Below, in pieces: positions 21,955 through 32,326 of a stretch of 51,570 nucleotides of DNA. The position numbers were made by a program, and so were the translations under genes. Every line of letters begins with the position of its first letter. Positions within the stretch are counted from its first letter, which is position 1. Origin of the DNA: Psychrobacter sp. JCM 18903 (lineage in GTDB: Bacteria; Pseudomonadota; Gammaproteobacteria; Pseudomonadales; Moraxellaceae); NCBI RefSeq assembly GCF_000586475.1, contig NZ_BAWJ01000021.1:1-51570 (forward strand). Direction: 5' to 3'. Below the pieces are notes generated by a model that was not told the DNA's origin, ran no database searches, and saw nothing but the letters and a program-made list of their open reading frames with translations.

Positions 21955-23046
21955 CTATGTGAGGTATCTCATCTTCGAGTAGCCATATTTATCAAATCCA
22001 GAGCATTGAGCTGTAGTTAAAGAATCATGTCTGTATAGCCCAATAGCAAGAGGTTTTCTGATATATACAATAGAACCATCGTTATAGCTAGACTTTATGA
22101 GCTCGAATAACTTCTTATCTGATTCAATCCTTTTTGACGAATCAAATTTCCCTAGTTTGTTTAGAATAGAGCGTGATATCATCATTGAGGAAAGGTTAAG
22201 ACGCAATAATGGATAGTTTTGTCTACAAGTTGGTAAGCCAGATGATTGATCAACTCTAAAAAAGTGTGAGAAACTAGCAATAGCAGTAGATGTATTTAAG
22301 AGCTCTTTAAGTTGTAACTCTAAACGCTCAGGATGTGACCAATCATCTGAATCTTGGAATGTTACAAAATATCCGGTTGATTGCTCTATGCCAATATTTC
22401 TAGCATGGTATGTGCCATTGTTTTCTGAAAGTTTAATAACTTTTATCGTTGAATACTTCTTGAGGATATCTACAGTATCATCAGTGCTAGCGTCATCTAC
22501 TACAATAATTTCAATATTTTTAATTGACTGATTCAATAAAGAGTCTATACAGTTTTCGATAAAAGCTGCAGAATTATAGGTAGTGACTATAATGCTGACT
22601 TTCTGAGCATTATGAATTTTCTTAACTTTTTTACGATTATTACCGATGGTAATCTTATTGTTTTTAACTAGATCGATAGGTTGTAGCCCGTACTGATGGT
22701 AAAACCTATAAATGAGTATTTTTGCCCATAACGGTTTATGTCGCATGAGAGAAATTTTTATGGCGACTAGTGTATCAGCTTGGTTATAAAAGCGTAGAGG
22801 AGGAATATCTCCTAAAGCTATTCTTAAAGTATCTTTAAATGGTCTAGGGATATCATCTCTTTGCTTACTTAATTCTAGAGTTAATTCAGGATAGACATAA
22901 CCTATTCTATATAGAAATTGAAGTGCATCTTTTCTTTCCAAGCTAGCAATACAGTCAGTCTGTAGAAGGCTCTCAACTAGAGCGTCCGCGCTGGCGTATT
23001 GCTGAGCCTGAACATGGTGATCAAACTCTTTTAGAAGTGTACTCAT
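21955..23046 (-). CDS. Family 2 glycosyltransferase
   Basis: 363-residue protein. The first 145 residues are helical and match nothing I recognise. A GT2 (GT-A) domain follows: VSIIVTTYNSAAFIENCIDSLL near 150, IEIIVVDDASTDDT, and the metal-binding DSDDW in FQDSDDWSHPERLELQ. It would add one sugar to a polysaccharide or glycolipid from a nucleotide sugar on the cytoplasmic side. It starts three bases after the tviB-like stop, so the two are co-transcribed and very likely translationally coupled; it may use the uronic acid sugar made by that enzyme. The donor is unknown. Confidence 0.85.
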   Translation of the reverse strand: MSTLLKEFDHHVQAQQYASADALVESLLQTDCIASLERKDALQFLYRIGYVYPELTLELSKQRDDIPRPFKDTLRIALGDIPPLRFYNQADTLVAIKISLMRHKPLWAKILIYRFYHQYGLQPIDLVKNNKITIGNNRKKVKKIHNAQKVSIIVTTYNSAAFIENCIDSLLNQSIKNIEIIVVDDASTDDTVDILKKYSTIKVIKLSENNGTYHARNIGIEQSTGYFVTFQDSDDWSHPERLELQLKELLNTSTAIASFSHFFRVDQSSGLPTCRQNYPLLRLNLSSMMISRSILNKLGKFDSSKRIESDKKLFELIKSSYNDGSIVYIRKPLAIGLYRHDSLTTAQCSGFDKYGYSKMRYLT

Positions 23047-23049
23047 AGA

Positions 23050-24308
23050 CTATAAACGCCAATCTGGGTTCACTAATGCACCTTTAACATCGATGATTAC
23101 TTTTGGTTTGGTACAAAAACTATTTATCTTGTCGTCTTCACCAATGAACTCTGCATGATTAACGGCTACAATAACAGCGTCAAAACTATTTTCTCGAATG
23201 TCGTTATAATCGACATAATCAACATCTAGCTACTCCAGTCTTCTTCAGTAACCCAAGGATCGGAATAAGTCATTCTTACCCCATATTTCTCAAGTTCAAT
23301 ACCAATATCTGTTACTTTGGTATTTCTGACATCTGGACAGTTTTCTTTAAAGGTAACACCTAAAAGTAAAATACGGGCATCTTTGATATTTTTCCCATAT
23401 GAGATAAGCTTTTTGATGGTTTGTTCGGCAACGAATTTACTCATAGAGTTGTTGATTGCGCGAGAAGTCAAAATTAAATTGGGATTTAATCCTAAAGATG
23501 ATGCTTTGTGTGCCAAGTAATAAGGATCTACGCCAATACAATGCCCACCTACTAAACCAGGCATAAGCTTGATAAAGTTCCATTTAGTAGCAGCAGCTTC
23601 TATGACTTCATGAGTGTCGATACCAACTTCGTTGAAAATAAGGGCCAATTCGTTTATCAAAGCAATATTGACATCACGCTGAGTGTTTTCAATAACTTTA
23701 GATGCTTCTGCGACTTTTATAGAGGAAGCCTTGAATGTGCCAGCAGTAATTACTGAGCTATATAATTCATCCACTATGTCTGTGTAGTAAGGGTTTGAAC
23801 CTGAAGTGACTTTTAATATGTTCTCTACTGTGCGCAGTTTGTCGCCTGGATTAATACGTTCTGGAGAATAACCAACACCAAAATCTATATTTAACTTTAA
23901 GTTGGATTTTTCTAGCTCAGGAATACAAACTTCTTCTGTAGCACCTGGATATACTGTTGATTCATAGATAACGATATCATCTCGCTTAATAATTTTACTT
24001 AGCATCTGCGAAGCTTTAACCAATGGGGATAAATCTGGTAAGTTATTATCATCAATTGGTGTTGGTACGGTAATGATAAATACGTTCGCTGCGGTTAGGT
24101 CATTAGAGTCAGAAGTAAAAGTAAGACGAGAAGTGTTTTTGAGGTATTCGCTGGTCACTTCTCTAGTTTTATCAATATTATTAGATAACTCGTTAATACG
24201 TGTTTCATTTATATCAAAGCCTATAACGTCATATTTTTTTGCAAACGCACAAGCTAGTGGTAGACCTACGTAACCTAACCCTATAATGGCGATTTTTTTG
24301 GAATTCAT
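23050..24308 (-). CDS. tviB: UDP-N-acetyl-hexosamine 6-dehydrogenase, TviB/WbpO type (one-base frame break)
   Basis: Oxidises a UDP-HexNAc to the uronic acid form, a typical capsule or O-antigen precursor. The N-terminal NAD motif IIGLGYVGLPLACAF (residues 8-22), STVYPGATEE, YSPERINPGD and the catalytic Cys257 in GLVGGHCIGVDPYYLAHKA identify the family, and the ERINPGD and HCIGVDPYY patterns favour the N-acetyl-sugar branch over UDP-glucose dehydrogenase. The frame stops at 23226 after DWSS; adding one base near 23228 restores LDVDYVDYNDIRENSFDAV and a C-terminal domain ending NPDWRL at 23050, 419 residues in total. Middle gene of a leftward three-gene set. The substrate is inferred from family, not proven. 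Confidence 0.85.
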
Positions 24309-24356
24309 CGAATGACCTTTTGGTATGAATTAATTAGATAAGAGTGTTTGGCTACT

Positions 24357-25340
24357 TTAGTGATAATTAAGATTGTAGGCATAATAGCAGATATAAAATA
24401 GCTGAGAAAGTAATGGTGTGTTTGATTTTACATCATCATTGCATAGACCTTTATAAAAAGGTCGCCCTAATACGGTGACTTTTTTGCCTCTTAGCAAAGC
24501 TTCAAACCCACCTAATGATGTAATGGTATATACGTGATCGATAGTCTTTAAAGCATCAACCAAATGAATAGACTGGGTTAGAATAAGACAATCTAGCTCA
24601 GTGAGTATATGGACGATAGATAAATCATCGAGTGTCATTGGATGTGGTTTCACAATGATTTGTGCGTCAGGATTTTCTTCAATTGCTTGATTGACCACAT
24701 CAAGCAACGTAATACCAATACCGCCACCATATTTTAATGAATCATCATGCGGCACTTGACCTAATACTAATATACGTTTTTTACTCTTAACGCCATATAG
24801 TGGTATGACATTGACATAAGGCTGATGGTTGTATTTACTCACCCGATGAGAAACGTAATAATCCAGCATCTCCTGTGCCAACGCCTCATCATAACCATCC
24901 TGCTCAAAATCAAAGTTTGCTATGAGGTCAGTTAAGTCATTTGGGCGAGTGGTATCAAAGTAGGGCGCTTGGCTATCCATTACAATAGACAGCGGTGGAG
25001 CGCCTGATTCATCGTCAGGGCCTGAACGAATAAAACCATCTTCTAAAAAGAAAATGTCTAGACCTTGCTTGCGGATGTAATCAATAAAATACTCAGGCGC
25101 TTTATAACCCCAAATATAGATAATAGGGTTTACACGCTTGATAAATGGCTTTAACCATATGTCAAAGTAGCGCATATCAAAATGTCGTTGTATTTGAACA
25201 TGTGATGACTCCAATACCCAGTCATCAACCAAGTCTTGCCATGGCAGCATACCAACGACTAACGCCAAACGCTGTTTTGGCTGACGATTATGTTTATAAT
25301 AACCTGATAATAGCGGTCGGATGTAAGCGTTAAATTTCAT
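24357..25340 (-). CDS. KpsC-like capsule polysaccharide protein, single domain
   Basis: 327-residue protein related to one of the two domains of KpsC, the beta-Kdo transferase that builds the lipid-linked primer of group 2 type capsules. Visible family motifs: FFLEDGFIRSG with APPLSIVMD (about 95-120), ILVLGQVPHDDSLKYG (about 190), IIVKPHP, and TSLGGFEALLRGKKVTVLGRPFYKG near the C-terminus. Ordinary KpsC has two such domains and about 670 residues, so this is a half-size form; the last residues (YAYNLNYH) end slightly short of the family pattern. It is first in the leftward set with tviB and the GT2 gene and divergent from galE copy 2. No KpsMTED or KpsS genes are in the window. Confidence 0.78.
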   Translation of the reverse strand: MKFNAYIRPLLSGYYKHNRQPKQRLALVVGMLPWQDLVDDWVLESSHVQIQRHFDMRYFDIWLKPFIKRVNPIIYIWGYKAPEYFIDYIRKQGLDIFFLEDGFIRSGPDDESGAPPLSIVMDSQAPYFDTTRPNDLTDLIANFDFEQDGYDEALAQEMLDYYVSHRVSKYNHQPYVNVIPLYGVKSKKRILVLGQVPHDDSLKYGGGIGITLLDVVNQAIEENPDAQIIVKPHPMTLDDLSIVHILTELDCLILTQSIHLVDALKTIDHVYTITSLGGFEALLRGKKVTVLGRPFYKGLCNDDVKSNTPLLSQLFYICYYAYNLNYH

Positions 25341-25458
25341 AATATGTTGGCTTGCTTAGTTTGATAGCGAGAGGGCAGATAGGCATGATTGGGTATTTAC
25401 GTTGGCAATGTTTTATCGTTCCCAGTATAGTTGCATTTACGAGTAAAAACGAATACCT

Positions 25459-25490
25459 ACTTCGAAAAATAATAACTTCGAAAAATAATG
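25459..25490 (+). repeat. Two tandem 16-base units upstream of galE copy 2
   Basis: The unit ACTTCGAAAAATAATA occurs twice in a row (last base differs) ten bases before the galE start, in the 160-base divergent region with the KpsC-like gene. A shortened version (TCGAAAATAA) precedes galE copy 1. It may affect spacing of promoter or leader; its function is unknown. Confidence 0.6.
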
Positions 25491-25500
25491 GATCGATATT

Positions 25501-26532
25501 ATGAAAAACAAGATACTAGTCACGGGTGGTGCGGGCTATATTGGCACACACACCTGTATCGCACTGCATGAAGCTGGTTATGAGATTGTAGTTTACGACA
25601 ACTTATCTAATAGTAGTCGTGAAGCCATCAATCGTGTCTCAGCTCTCATTGGTCAGCCTATTGAGTTTATCGAAGGCGATATTCGCGATGCTGAGTCACT
25701 TAGACAAGTATTTTTATCTCATCATTTCTTCGGCGTGATTCACTTCGCTGGACTAAAAGCAGTTGGCGAATCTGTTGCCAAGCCATTGCTATACTACAAT
25801 AACAACGTCAGTGGTACCATTACCTTGCTAGAAGTGATGGCTGAGTATGATGTCAAAAATCTTGTTTTCTCATCATCAGCAACAGTTTATGGTGACCCCG
25901 AATCGCTGCCTATTGACGAGAATTCACCGCGTTCTTGTACCAATCCCTATGGTCAAAGCAAACTTGCCGTCGAGCACATATTAGAAGACCTTGCCGTATC
26001 AGATGACAGTTGGAATCTGATTCCTTTGAGATACTTTAATCCAGTAGGGGCACATCTGTCAGGGCAGATTGGCGAAGACCCTAATGATATCCCAAATAAT
26101 TTGATGCCTTATATCTCGCAAGTCGCTGTTGGTAAGCTTGCCAAACTTAATGTTTTTGGTAATGACTATCCAACTATTGATGGTACTGGCGTGCGTGATT
26201 TTATCCATGTTACTGATTTGGCGCAAGGTCATGTCGCTGCGTTAAATTATTTAGAGCGACAAGTAGCACCAGTAGGATTTTTACCGATTAATTTAGGTAC
26301 TGGTAAAGGGACTTCTGTATTAGAGTTAGTAACGGCATTTTCTAACGTTTCTGGACAACCAATTCCTTATCAATTTGCAGAACGCCGCGCAGGTGACATA
26401 GCAAGCTGCTATGCCAGTGCTGATAAAGCGAAAAACCTGTTAGAGTGGCAAGCAAAATTATCAATTACTGAGATGTGCCAAGATAGCTGGCGTTGGCAAA
26501 GTATGAATCCGAATGGCTATAATCTAGCTTAG
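25501..26532 (+). CDS. galE: UDP-glucose/UDP-GlcNAc 4-epimerase, copy 2 (intact)
   Basis: Full 343-residue NAD-dependent epimerase. TGGAGYIGTHT binds NAD, SSATVYGDP and the YxxxK pair (PYGQSKL) are catalytic. It is almost the same protein as the copy at 15692, with differences concentrated in the middle (for example HHFFG versus HQFFG, EVMAEYDVKN versus EIMAKFNVKN). Its place directly before galU and pgi matches the gne1/galE position in Acinetobacter capsule loci, so a role with N-acetylated sugars is possible. No classical ribosome site is visible. Confidence 0.95.
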   Translation: MKNKILVTGGAGYIGTHTCIALHEAGYEIVVYDNLSNSSREAINRVSALIGQPIEFIEGDIRDAESLRQVFLSHHFFGVIHFAGLKAVGESVAKPLLYYNNNVSGTITLLEVMAEYDVKNLVFSSSATVYGDPESLPIDENSPRSCTNPYGQSKLAVEHILEDLAVSDDSWNLIPLRYFNPVGAHLSGQIGEDPNDIPNNLMPYISQVAVGKLAKLNVFGNDYPTIDGTGVRDFIHVTDLAQGHVAALNYLERQVAPVGFLPINLGTGKGTSVLELVTAFSNVSGQPIPYQFAERRAGDIASCYASADKAKNLLEWQAKLSITEMCQDSWRWQSMNPNGYNLA

Positions 26533-26585
26533 TTTTTATAAAATATAACCTTTATCTTATTCTCTTTTAATACAGTTTAAAAATT

Positions 26586-27470
26586 ATGAAAAAAATCACC
26601 CACGCCGTTATCCCTGTTGCAGGCTTTGGTACTCGTATGTTGCCATTGTCTAAAGCTGTGCCAAAAGAGCTATTGCCACTTGGTAACCGTCCCGCTATTC
26701 ACTATGTGGTTGAAGAGGCGATTGCTGCTGGTATTAAGCATATTGTCTTGGTTGGTCATGCACAAAAGAGCGCGATTGAAAATTATTTCGATATCAATGC
26801 TGAGCTAGATAATCAATTACGTCACAAAGGTAAAGATGAGCTAGCCGATAGCTTAAACTGGCTGCCAGACGATGTGACCGTATCGATGATACGTCAAGGT
26901 AAAGCATTAGGTTTGGGTCATGCGGTACTCGCGGCTCGCCCCATTATTGGTGAGCATGATTTTGCCGTATTATTGCCCGATGTTGTGCTTGATCCTTTTA
27001 CGGGCGATATGGCTGCTGATAACTTAGCCTTTATGATTGATGCTTTTGCTGAAGACAACCATTCACAGATATTGGTCGATAAAGTCGCTGATGAAGATGT
27101 GCATAAATATGGTATTGCCAAACTGCATGAAGCGTTTAGTGAGGTGAGCAGGGAAGATGGTGAAGCAGACAGTAATGCCAGCTTCAAAGTCGCAGGATTT
27201 ATAGAAAAGCCCAACTTAGCCAATGCACCCTCAAAATTAGCAGTCGTTGGTCGTTATGTCTTTAGCAATCACATTTTTGACTATCTGGCGAATACCAAAG
27301 CCTCGGTTGGTGGTGAAATTCAGCTGACCGATGCGATTGATGCGTTGATTAGTGAATACGGCGTGAATGTCACGACCATGCGCGGCGATAGCTATGATGC
27401 CGGTGATATGCGCTCATATATGCAAGCATTTATCTATTTTGCCGAGCAGCAATTAGCAGAAGATGAATAG
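26586..27470 (+). CDS. galU: UTP-glucose-1-phosphate uridylyltransferase
   Basis: Makes UDP-glucose, the base precursor for GalE and for many glycosyltransferases. 294 residues, complete. The N-terminal nucleotide-binding signature (VIPVAGFGTRMLPLSKAVPKELLPL, catalytic Arg and Lys) and the later GLGHAVLAARP, LLPDVVLD, GFIEKP and VGRYVF motifs are canonical for bacterial GalU. The pgi start follows after three bases, so the two are one transcript. The upstream ribosome site is weak. Confidence 0.97.
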   Translation: MKKITHAVIPVAGFGTRMLPLSKAVPKELLPLGNRPAIHYVVEEAIAAGIKHIVLVGHAQKSAIENYFDINAELDNQLRHKGKDELADSLNWLPDDVTVSMIRQGKALGLGHAVLAARPIIGEHDFAVLLPDVVLDPFTGDMAADNLAFMIDAFAEDNHSQILVDKVADEDVHKYGIAKLHEAFSEVSREDGEADSNASFKVAGFIEKPNLANAPSKLAVVGRYVFSNHIFDYLANTKASVGGEIQLTDAIDALISEYGVNVTTMRGDSYDAGDMRSYMQAFIYFAEQQLAEDE

Positions 27471-27473
27471 CTG

Positions 27474-29140
27474 ATGGCTGAGATAAAGGGCAATAGCGCT
27501 TATAAAAGTGCTCGGAACTCTACATACTGGCAGCAACTACAAATGCTTGCGAAGCAGCCATGGTCACTGGCAGCCTTGTTTGCACAAGATGACAGTCGTG
27601 CAACGCTTTTTAGCATGCAAGCAGGCGCGCTATATATGGACTATAGCAAGCAATGTATTGACGAACAGGTGCTAGCAAGTCTGTTGCAGCTAGCAGAAAG
27701 CTGTGAATTGTCCACAAGGATTGATGCACTGATGCAAGGGGCGATGGTCAATACCAGCGAGGAGCGTGCTGCCTTGCATACAGCACTACGATTGCCAGAG
27801 TCTGCAAAACTAGACGTTGATGGGCAAAATGTCGTCGCTGATGTGCATGATAGTCTGTCGCAAGTAGCACGTTTATCTGAACGTGTCCGTAGTGGTACAT
27901 GGCGCGGATTTTCTGGTAAAGCCATCACGGATGTGGTCAATATTGGCGTTGGTGGCTCTGATCTTGGCCCGCTTATGGCGACGACCGCACTGGATGAGTG
28001 GGCAGATACCAACATTGAAGTACATTTCGTCTCTAATATGGACGGTACTCAGCTTGATAATTTGCTCAAGCACCTCAATCCTGAAACGACCTTGTTTATC
28101 ATCTCGTCCAAGTCATTTGGTACGGTTGATACGTTATCTAATGCTAAAACAGCATTATCATGGCTGCTTGCCACTGCCAAGCTGCGTGCAGGTACTGAAG
28201 ACAGTGTGCTACGCCGCCACTTTATTGGTATCTCCGCTAACAGTGAAAAAATGAGTGCGTGGGGTATTCATCCTGAGCATCAGCTACAGCTTTGGGAATG
28301 GGTTGGTGGGCGTTTTTCTTTATGGTCGGCGATTGGTCTTGCTATTGCTATTCGTATCGGTATAGATGGGTTTAAAGCGTTATTGGCTGGGGCTCATAGT
28401 ATGGATGAGCATTTTGCCAAAGCAGATTTTGCAGAAAACTTACCAGTATTGTTGGGTTTGCTTGCTGTTTGGAACAGTACCTTTTTACAGGTAAATGCTC
28501 ATACCGTATTGCCCTATGATGGTCGTCTCAGCTATTTACCAAGCTACTTAACCCAGCTTGAGATGGAGAGTAATGGTAAATCGGTCACCCAGCACGGTGA
28601 TCATATTGACTACGATACCTGTCCGATTCTGTGGGGCGAGATTGGCTCTAATGCTCAGCATGCCTTTTATCAGTTGCTACATCAAGGCACACAGCAGGTG
28701 TCTTGTGACTTTATCGCTTGTGTGCGCCGCTATAGTGGTCAATCGCAAAATGCGCCATTACAGCAGCAGCATGAGCTGTCTTTGGCCAATTGTCTAGCAC
28801 AGAGCCGAGTGCTGGCTTTTGGTAATGCCGCGCTTCAAGAGTCTGAGGTTCAAGTAGCTTCTGCCGCTGATAAATACAAATATTACCGTGGCAATCAGCT
28901 TCAACGACATTGCTAATCGATGAGCTGACGCCGCATAGTTTGGGAGCGCTGATTGCGCTTTATGAGCATAAAGTCTATGTTATGGCCAGCATTTGGGATA
29001 TTAACCCGTTTGATCAATGGGGCGTCGAGATGGGCAAGCAAATGGCGGAGTCCGTACATCAAGCCATGCAGCAAGCAGGTGAGAGTCAGTTTGACAGCTC
29101 CACTAACCAGCTGTTAAAACATATTCAGCAGTTGTCTTGA
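27474..29140 (+). CDS. pgi: Glucose-6-phosphate isomerase (one-base frame break)
   Basis: Interconverts glucose 6-phosphate and fructose 6-phosphate, linking central metabolism to the sugar-nucleotide pathways. The frame runs to 28916, then shifts. Adding one C near 28899 (CAG-CCT-TCA) gives [50 protein letters not shown], which holds the family C-terminal signature and active-site Lys. Earlier motifs: NIGVGGSDLGPLM, SNMDGTQLDNLL and SKSFGTVDT (phosphate site), and GGRFSLWSAIGL. The repaired length is 555 residues, normal. It is three bases after galU and 40 bases before the Ugd-like gene. Confidence 0.94.
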
Positions 29141-29180
29141 TCGTTTTGCTACTAAGTCGATAATCATTAAAGGTGAACGC

Positions 29181-30610
29181 ATGAGCGCTGTTTCTATAAA
29201 TGACAATACACCTAAATATACGCATGAATCTAAATCACAAAGCACTGCAAGCAAGCAAGTTTGTGTGCTTATTGGTCATAGCATTGAGGCCATTACTAGC
29301 GCCGTGGTGCTGGCAAGTCTAGGTCAGCGCGTGCATCTTTATGCAGATATTGAGCTATTGACGCAGCAAATACAACAATATGGCTTTGAGCATCATTTGC
29401 AAGCACTGTGGCAGATGTATGAGCAGCAGCAGGTTATAATTAGTACAGCATTACCGGCTAGCGCTGACACGCTAATACAATATTATGAAACGGCAAATTT
29501 TAGTGACAGTCGTCACATCAATGAGAGCAATGAGAGCAATGAGATTAGTAAGATTGACAGCCAAAGCACCGTTGCGCTTTATTGGTTATTTTTAGACAGT
29601 ATCAACCAGTATGGGCAGAAGCCAGCTGGATTACTGCCTTCAACCATAGTCATCAGCAATCGCTACCCGTGATTATAAGTGGCATTGAGAAACTAGGGGT
29701 GGTCTCAGCACTGGCGCAAAATTTGCAGCGCGCGTGGGTCTACTATGTGCCGTTTGTATTCTTGCAAGACGGTGATGCTTATAGCTCAATGTTAAATCCC
29801 TCACTGTGGTTGCTTGGTGAAAAAACAGCCAATAGTAGCCAGCATCTAGAAGTATTGAAGCCGTTAATGCAGCATGCGCGTGCCGCTCATCACGCTGATA
29901 TCGCAACGATAGAGTTTGCCCGTAGCAGTATCATGGCGATGCTGGCGACGCGAGTGAGTTTTATGAATGAGATGTCACGCTTGGCGGACAGTCAACAGGT
30001 AGATATCAAGCAAGTCAGTCGTGTCATGGGGCTAGACGCGCGGGTCGGCAGCAGTTATCTGCAAGCAGGCTGGGGCTTTGGTGGTAACACACTACCGACC
30101 GAGCTGGCTAAATTACAGCAGTCCAGCCAAACGCACAGTTTAGAGATGCCGCTGTTGCAGTCAGTCATGCACATCAACGAAGATCAAAAAGAGCTGATAT
30201 TCCGCAAATTCTGGCAATATTTTGATGGTTTTATTGATAATAAAACGGTGATGATTTGGGGCGGTAGTTATAAATCAGGCTCAGGACGTACCGCAGGCTC
30301 AGCCATACATCCATTGCTAGCGTTATTATGGTCTTATAATATTCGTACGATAGTCTATAGTGACAAAGCGCAGGCCGAACTCGCTGTGCTTTATCAGCAG
30401 CAATCATTATTGCAATTGATTAATAATCCTTATCAGCAGCTAAGTGCCGCACAGGCGATTTTTATCATTAGTTGGTCGCCACAAGATCAACTAGATATTG
30501 CCAAGCTTAATCAACACGCGATGCCAGTATTTGATGCGCAAAATGCACTGACACGATTGCAGATCGATAATCTGGTAGGTGACTATATGGGCATTGGTCG
30601 GTCTAAATAG
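29181..30610 (+). CDS. UDP-glucose dehydrogenase-family protein lacking catalytic residues (one-base frame break)
   Basis: It occupies the position of ugd in Acinetobacter-type capsule loci (galU-ugd-gpi-gne1-pgm genes), after a good AAGGTGA ribosome site. Adding one C near 29606 (AAC-CCA-GTA) joins the two frames into 476 residues. The fold matches Ugd: C-terminal half VSFMNEMSRLADS, DARVGSSYLQAGWGFGG, VMIWGGSYKSGSGRTAGSAIHPL. But the residues needed for catalysis are gone: the cysteine motif GGxCxPKD reads GGNTLPTE, the PEFLREG segment reads PFVFLQDG, KLFANTYLA reads EFARSSIMA, and the N-terminal GxGYVG loop reads IGHSIEA. It is therefore probably a non-catalytic paralogue, perhaps regulatory or structural. 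Its function is unknown. Confidence 0.75.
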
Positions 30611-30634
30611 CGTTATTCAAGTTTTTCAGTTGCT

Positions 30635-30672
30635 AAAAAAGCTCGTTGATAATTATCAGCGAGCTTTTTTGA
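30635..30672. terminator. Bidirectional terminator between the ugd-like gene and manB
   Basis: An almost perfect 17-18-base stem (AAAAAAGCTCGTTGATAA paired with TTATCAGCGAGCTTTTTT, one mismatch) gives a T-run in both directions. It sits between the converging ends of the two genes. Confidence 0.93.
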
Positions 30673-30705
30673 TTTTTAGTCGAAATCACCCATATTAAAT
30701 CGTAT

Positions 30706-32195
30706 TCATTTACGCTGGTATAGCACCTTGCTAGCAAGCCACTGTTGAATCTCTCGAATTTTAATAGCTAATAATTCTTCATTGCCACGACTTTCAATGT
30801 TTAATCTGATAAGTGGTTCGGTATTGGAGGCTCGCAGATTAAAGCGCCACTCGCCGAAGTTAAGACTTAAGCCATCAAGAGTTGATTTGGTCGGATTTTC
30901 GCTGCTAAATTTTTCCTCAATAGCGCTAATAATAGTTGGCGCACCATTTGTTGTGAGTCGAAAATTAAGCTCGCCTGAACTTGGATAGCTTGAATATAGC
31001 CAGTAACCAATTCTGATAAAGTCTTACCAGTGACAGACAACAGCTCAATGGTGAGCAGCCATGGAATCATGCCGCTATCGCAATAGAAAAAGTCACGGAA
31101 ATAGTGGTGGGCAGACATCTCGCCGCCATAAACCGCGCCAGAGTCACGCATGACTTGCTTAATAAATGAATGTCCAGATTTACTGATGACAGCCTTACCG
31201 TTATGTTCTTTAATCACGGCTTCAGTATTGTAAATGACCCGTGGATCGTAGACGATTGACTCATTTGGGTACTTATTCAAAAATGCTTGGGCAAGCATGC
31301 CGACGATGTAACTGCCATCAATAAATTCACCATGTTCATCGAATAAAAAGCAGCGGTCAAAGTCGCCATCAAAGGCAATGCCAAGGTCGGCTTTATTTTC
31401 CAAAACAGCTTGCTGAGTCGCCACTCGATTGGCTTCAATCATAGGGTTGGGGATGCCATTGGGGAAGCTACCATTTGGTGTATGATGCAGTTTAATCACT
31501 TCAATTGGCGCACCAGCTTGTGCAAGCTTTTCAATCAACAAGTCAACTACGGGTCCCGCACTGCCATTGCCTGAGTTAATCACTAATTTAAGCGATTTGA
31601 GCTTATCGGTATCAATAAAAGTCATGACATGATTGATATAAGCGCTTTTATCAGTTAATAATTGCAACGTTCCTGATCGGTTTTTAGTGATAAATTTCCC
31701 AGACTCTGCCAATGCTTGAATCTCTGCCAAACCATCATCAGCACTGATCGGCTTTGAATGTTCCTTAACCAATTTTAAGCCGTTATAGTTAATAGGATTA
31801 TGGCTGGCTGTGACCTCAATACCACCCAATGCTTGATAATGACTGGTGGCAAAATAGACCTCTTCTGTGCCGCTCATGCCCAAGTCAATCACATTGACAC
31901 CAGCATCTACAATACCAGCGATGGTCGCTTGTTTTAATTGCTCGCTTGAATGGCGAATGTCACTACCAATAACGATGGCAGGTTTTAGATTTACCATATC
32001 ATTGTCATGAGCCTCAACCGCCGTACCATAACGCTGAAATAAAATCTGTGCAAAAGCACGACCAATACGGTAAGCAATGGCTTCGTTTAGATTTACCCCA
32101 AGCTCGCCGCGAATATCATAAGCTTTAAATGAATCAATAAGAATGGGATTAAATGCAGTTTCTGGCTGATAACGAATGGTCGCAGACGTAGACAT
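30706..32195 (-). CDS. manB: Phosphomannomutase/phosphoglucomutase (one-base frame break)
   Basis: Interconverts hexose 6- and 1-phosphates (Man-6-P/Man-1-P, possibly Glc as well), supplying GDP-mannose or UDP-glucose synthesis. The start at 32195 (MSTSATIRYQPETAF) is preferred to the longer frame at 32273, whose first 26 residues are hydrophobic and non-conserved. Motifs: FKAYDIRGELG, active-site phosphoserine loop VTASHNPINYNGLK, metal loop DGDFDRCFLFDEHG, sugar-binding GGEMSAHHYF. The frame shifts near 30983; adding one base (ATC-CCA-AGT) restores SGELNFRLTTNG and the phosphate-binding RASNTEPLIRLN, giving 496 residues, somewhat longer than CpsG. This is the pgm position of Acinetobacter capsule loci. 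CpsG/ManB-type features dominate; substrate range is uncertain. Confidence 0.88.
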
Positions 32196-32326
32196 AATGA
32201 TAAAATTCCTTGCGCGTGTGCAGTGGTAAAATAATAAAATAGATAGCACAATTATAAGCCAATCAAGGTTCAATGATACACTAACTGCTAAATTGAACGA
32301 TAAGCAAAAATATAAGAGCCTCCCTT

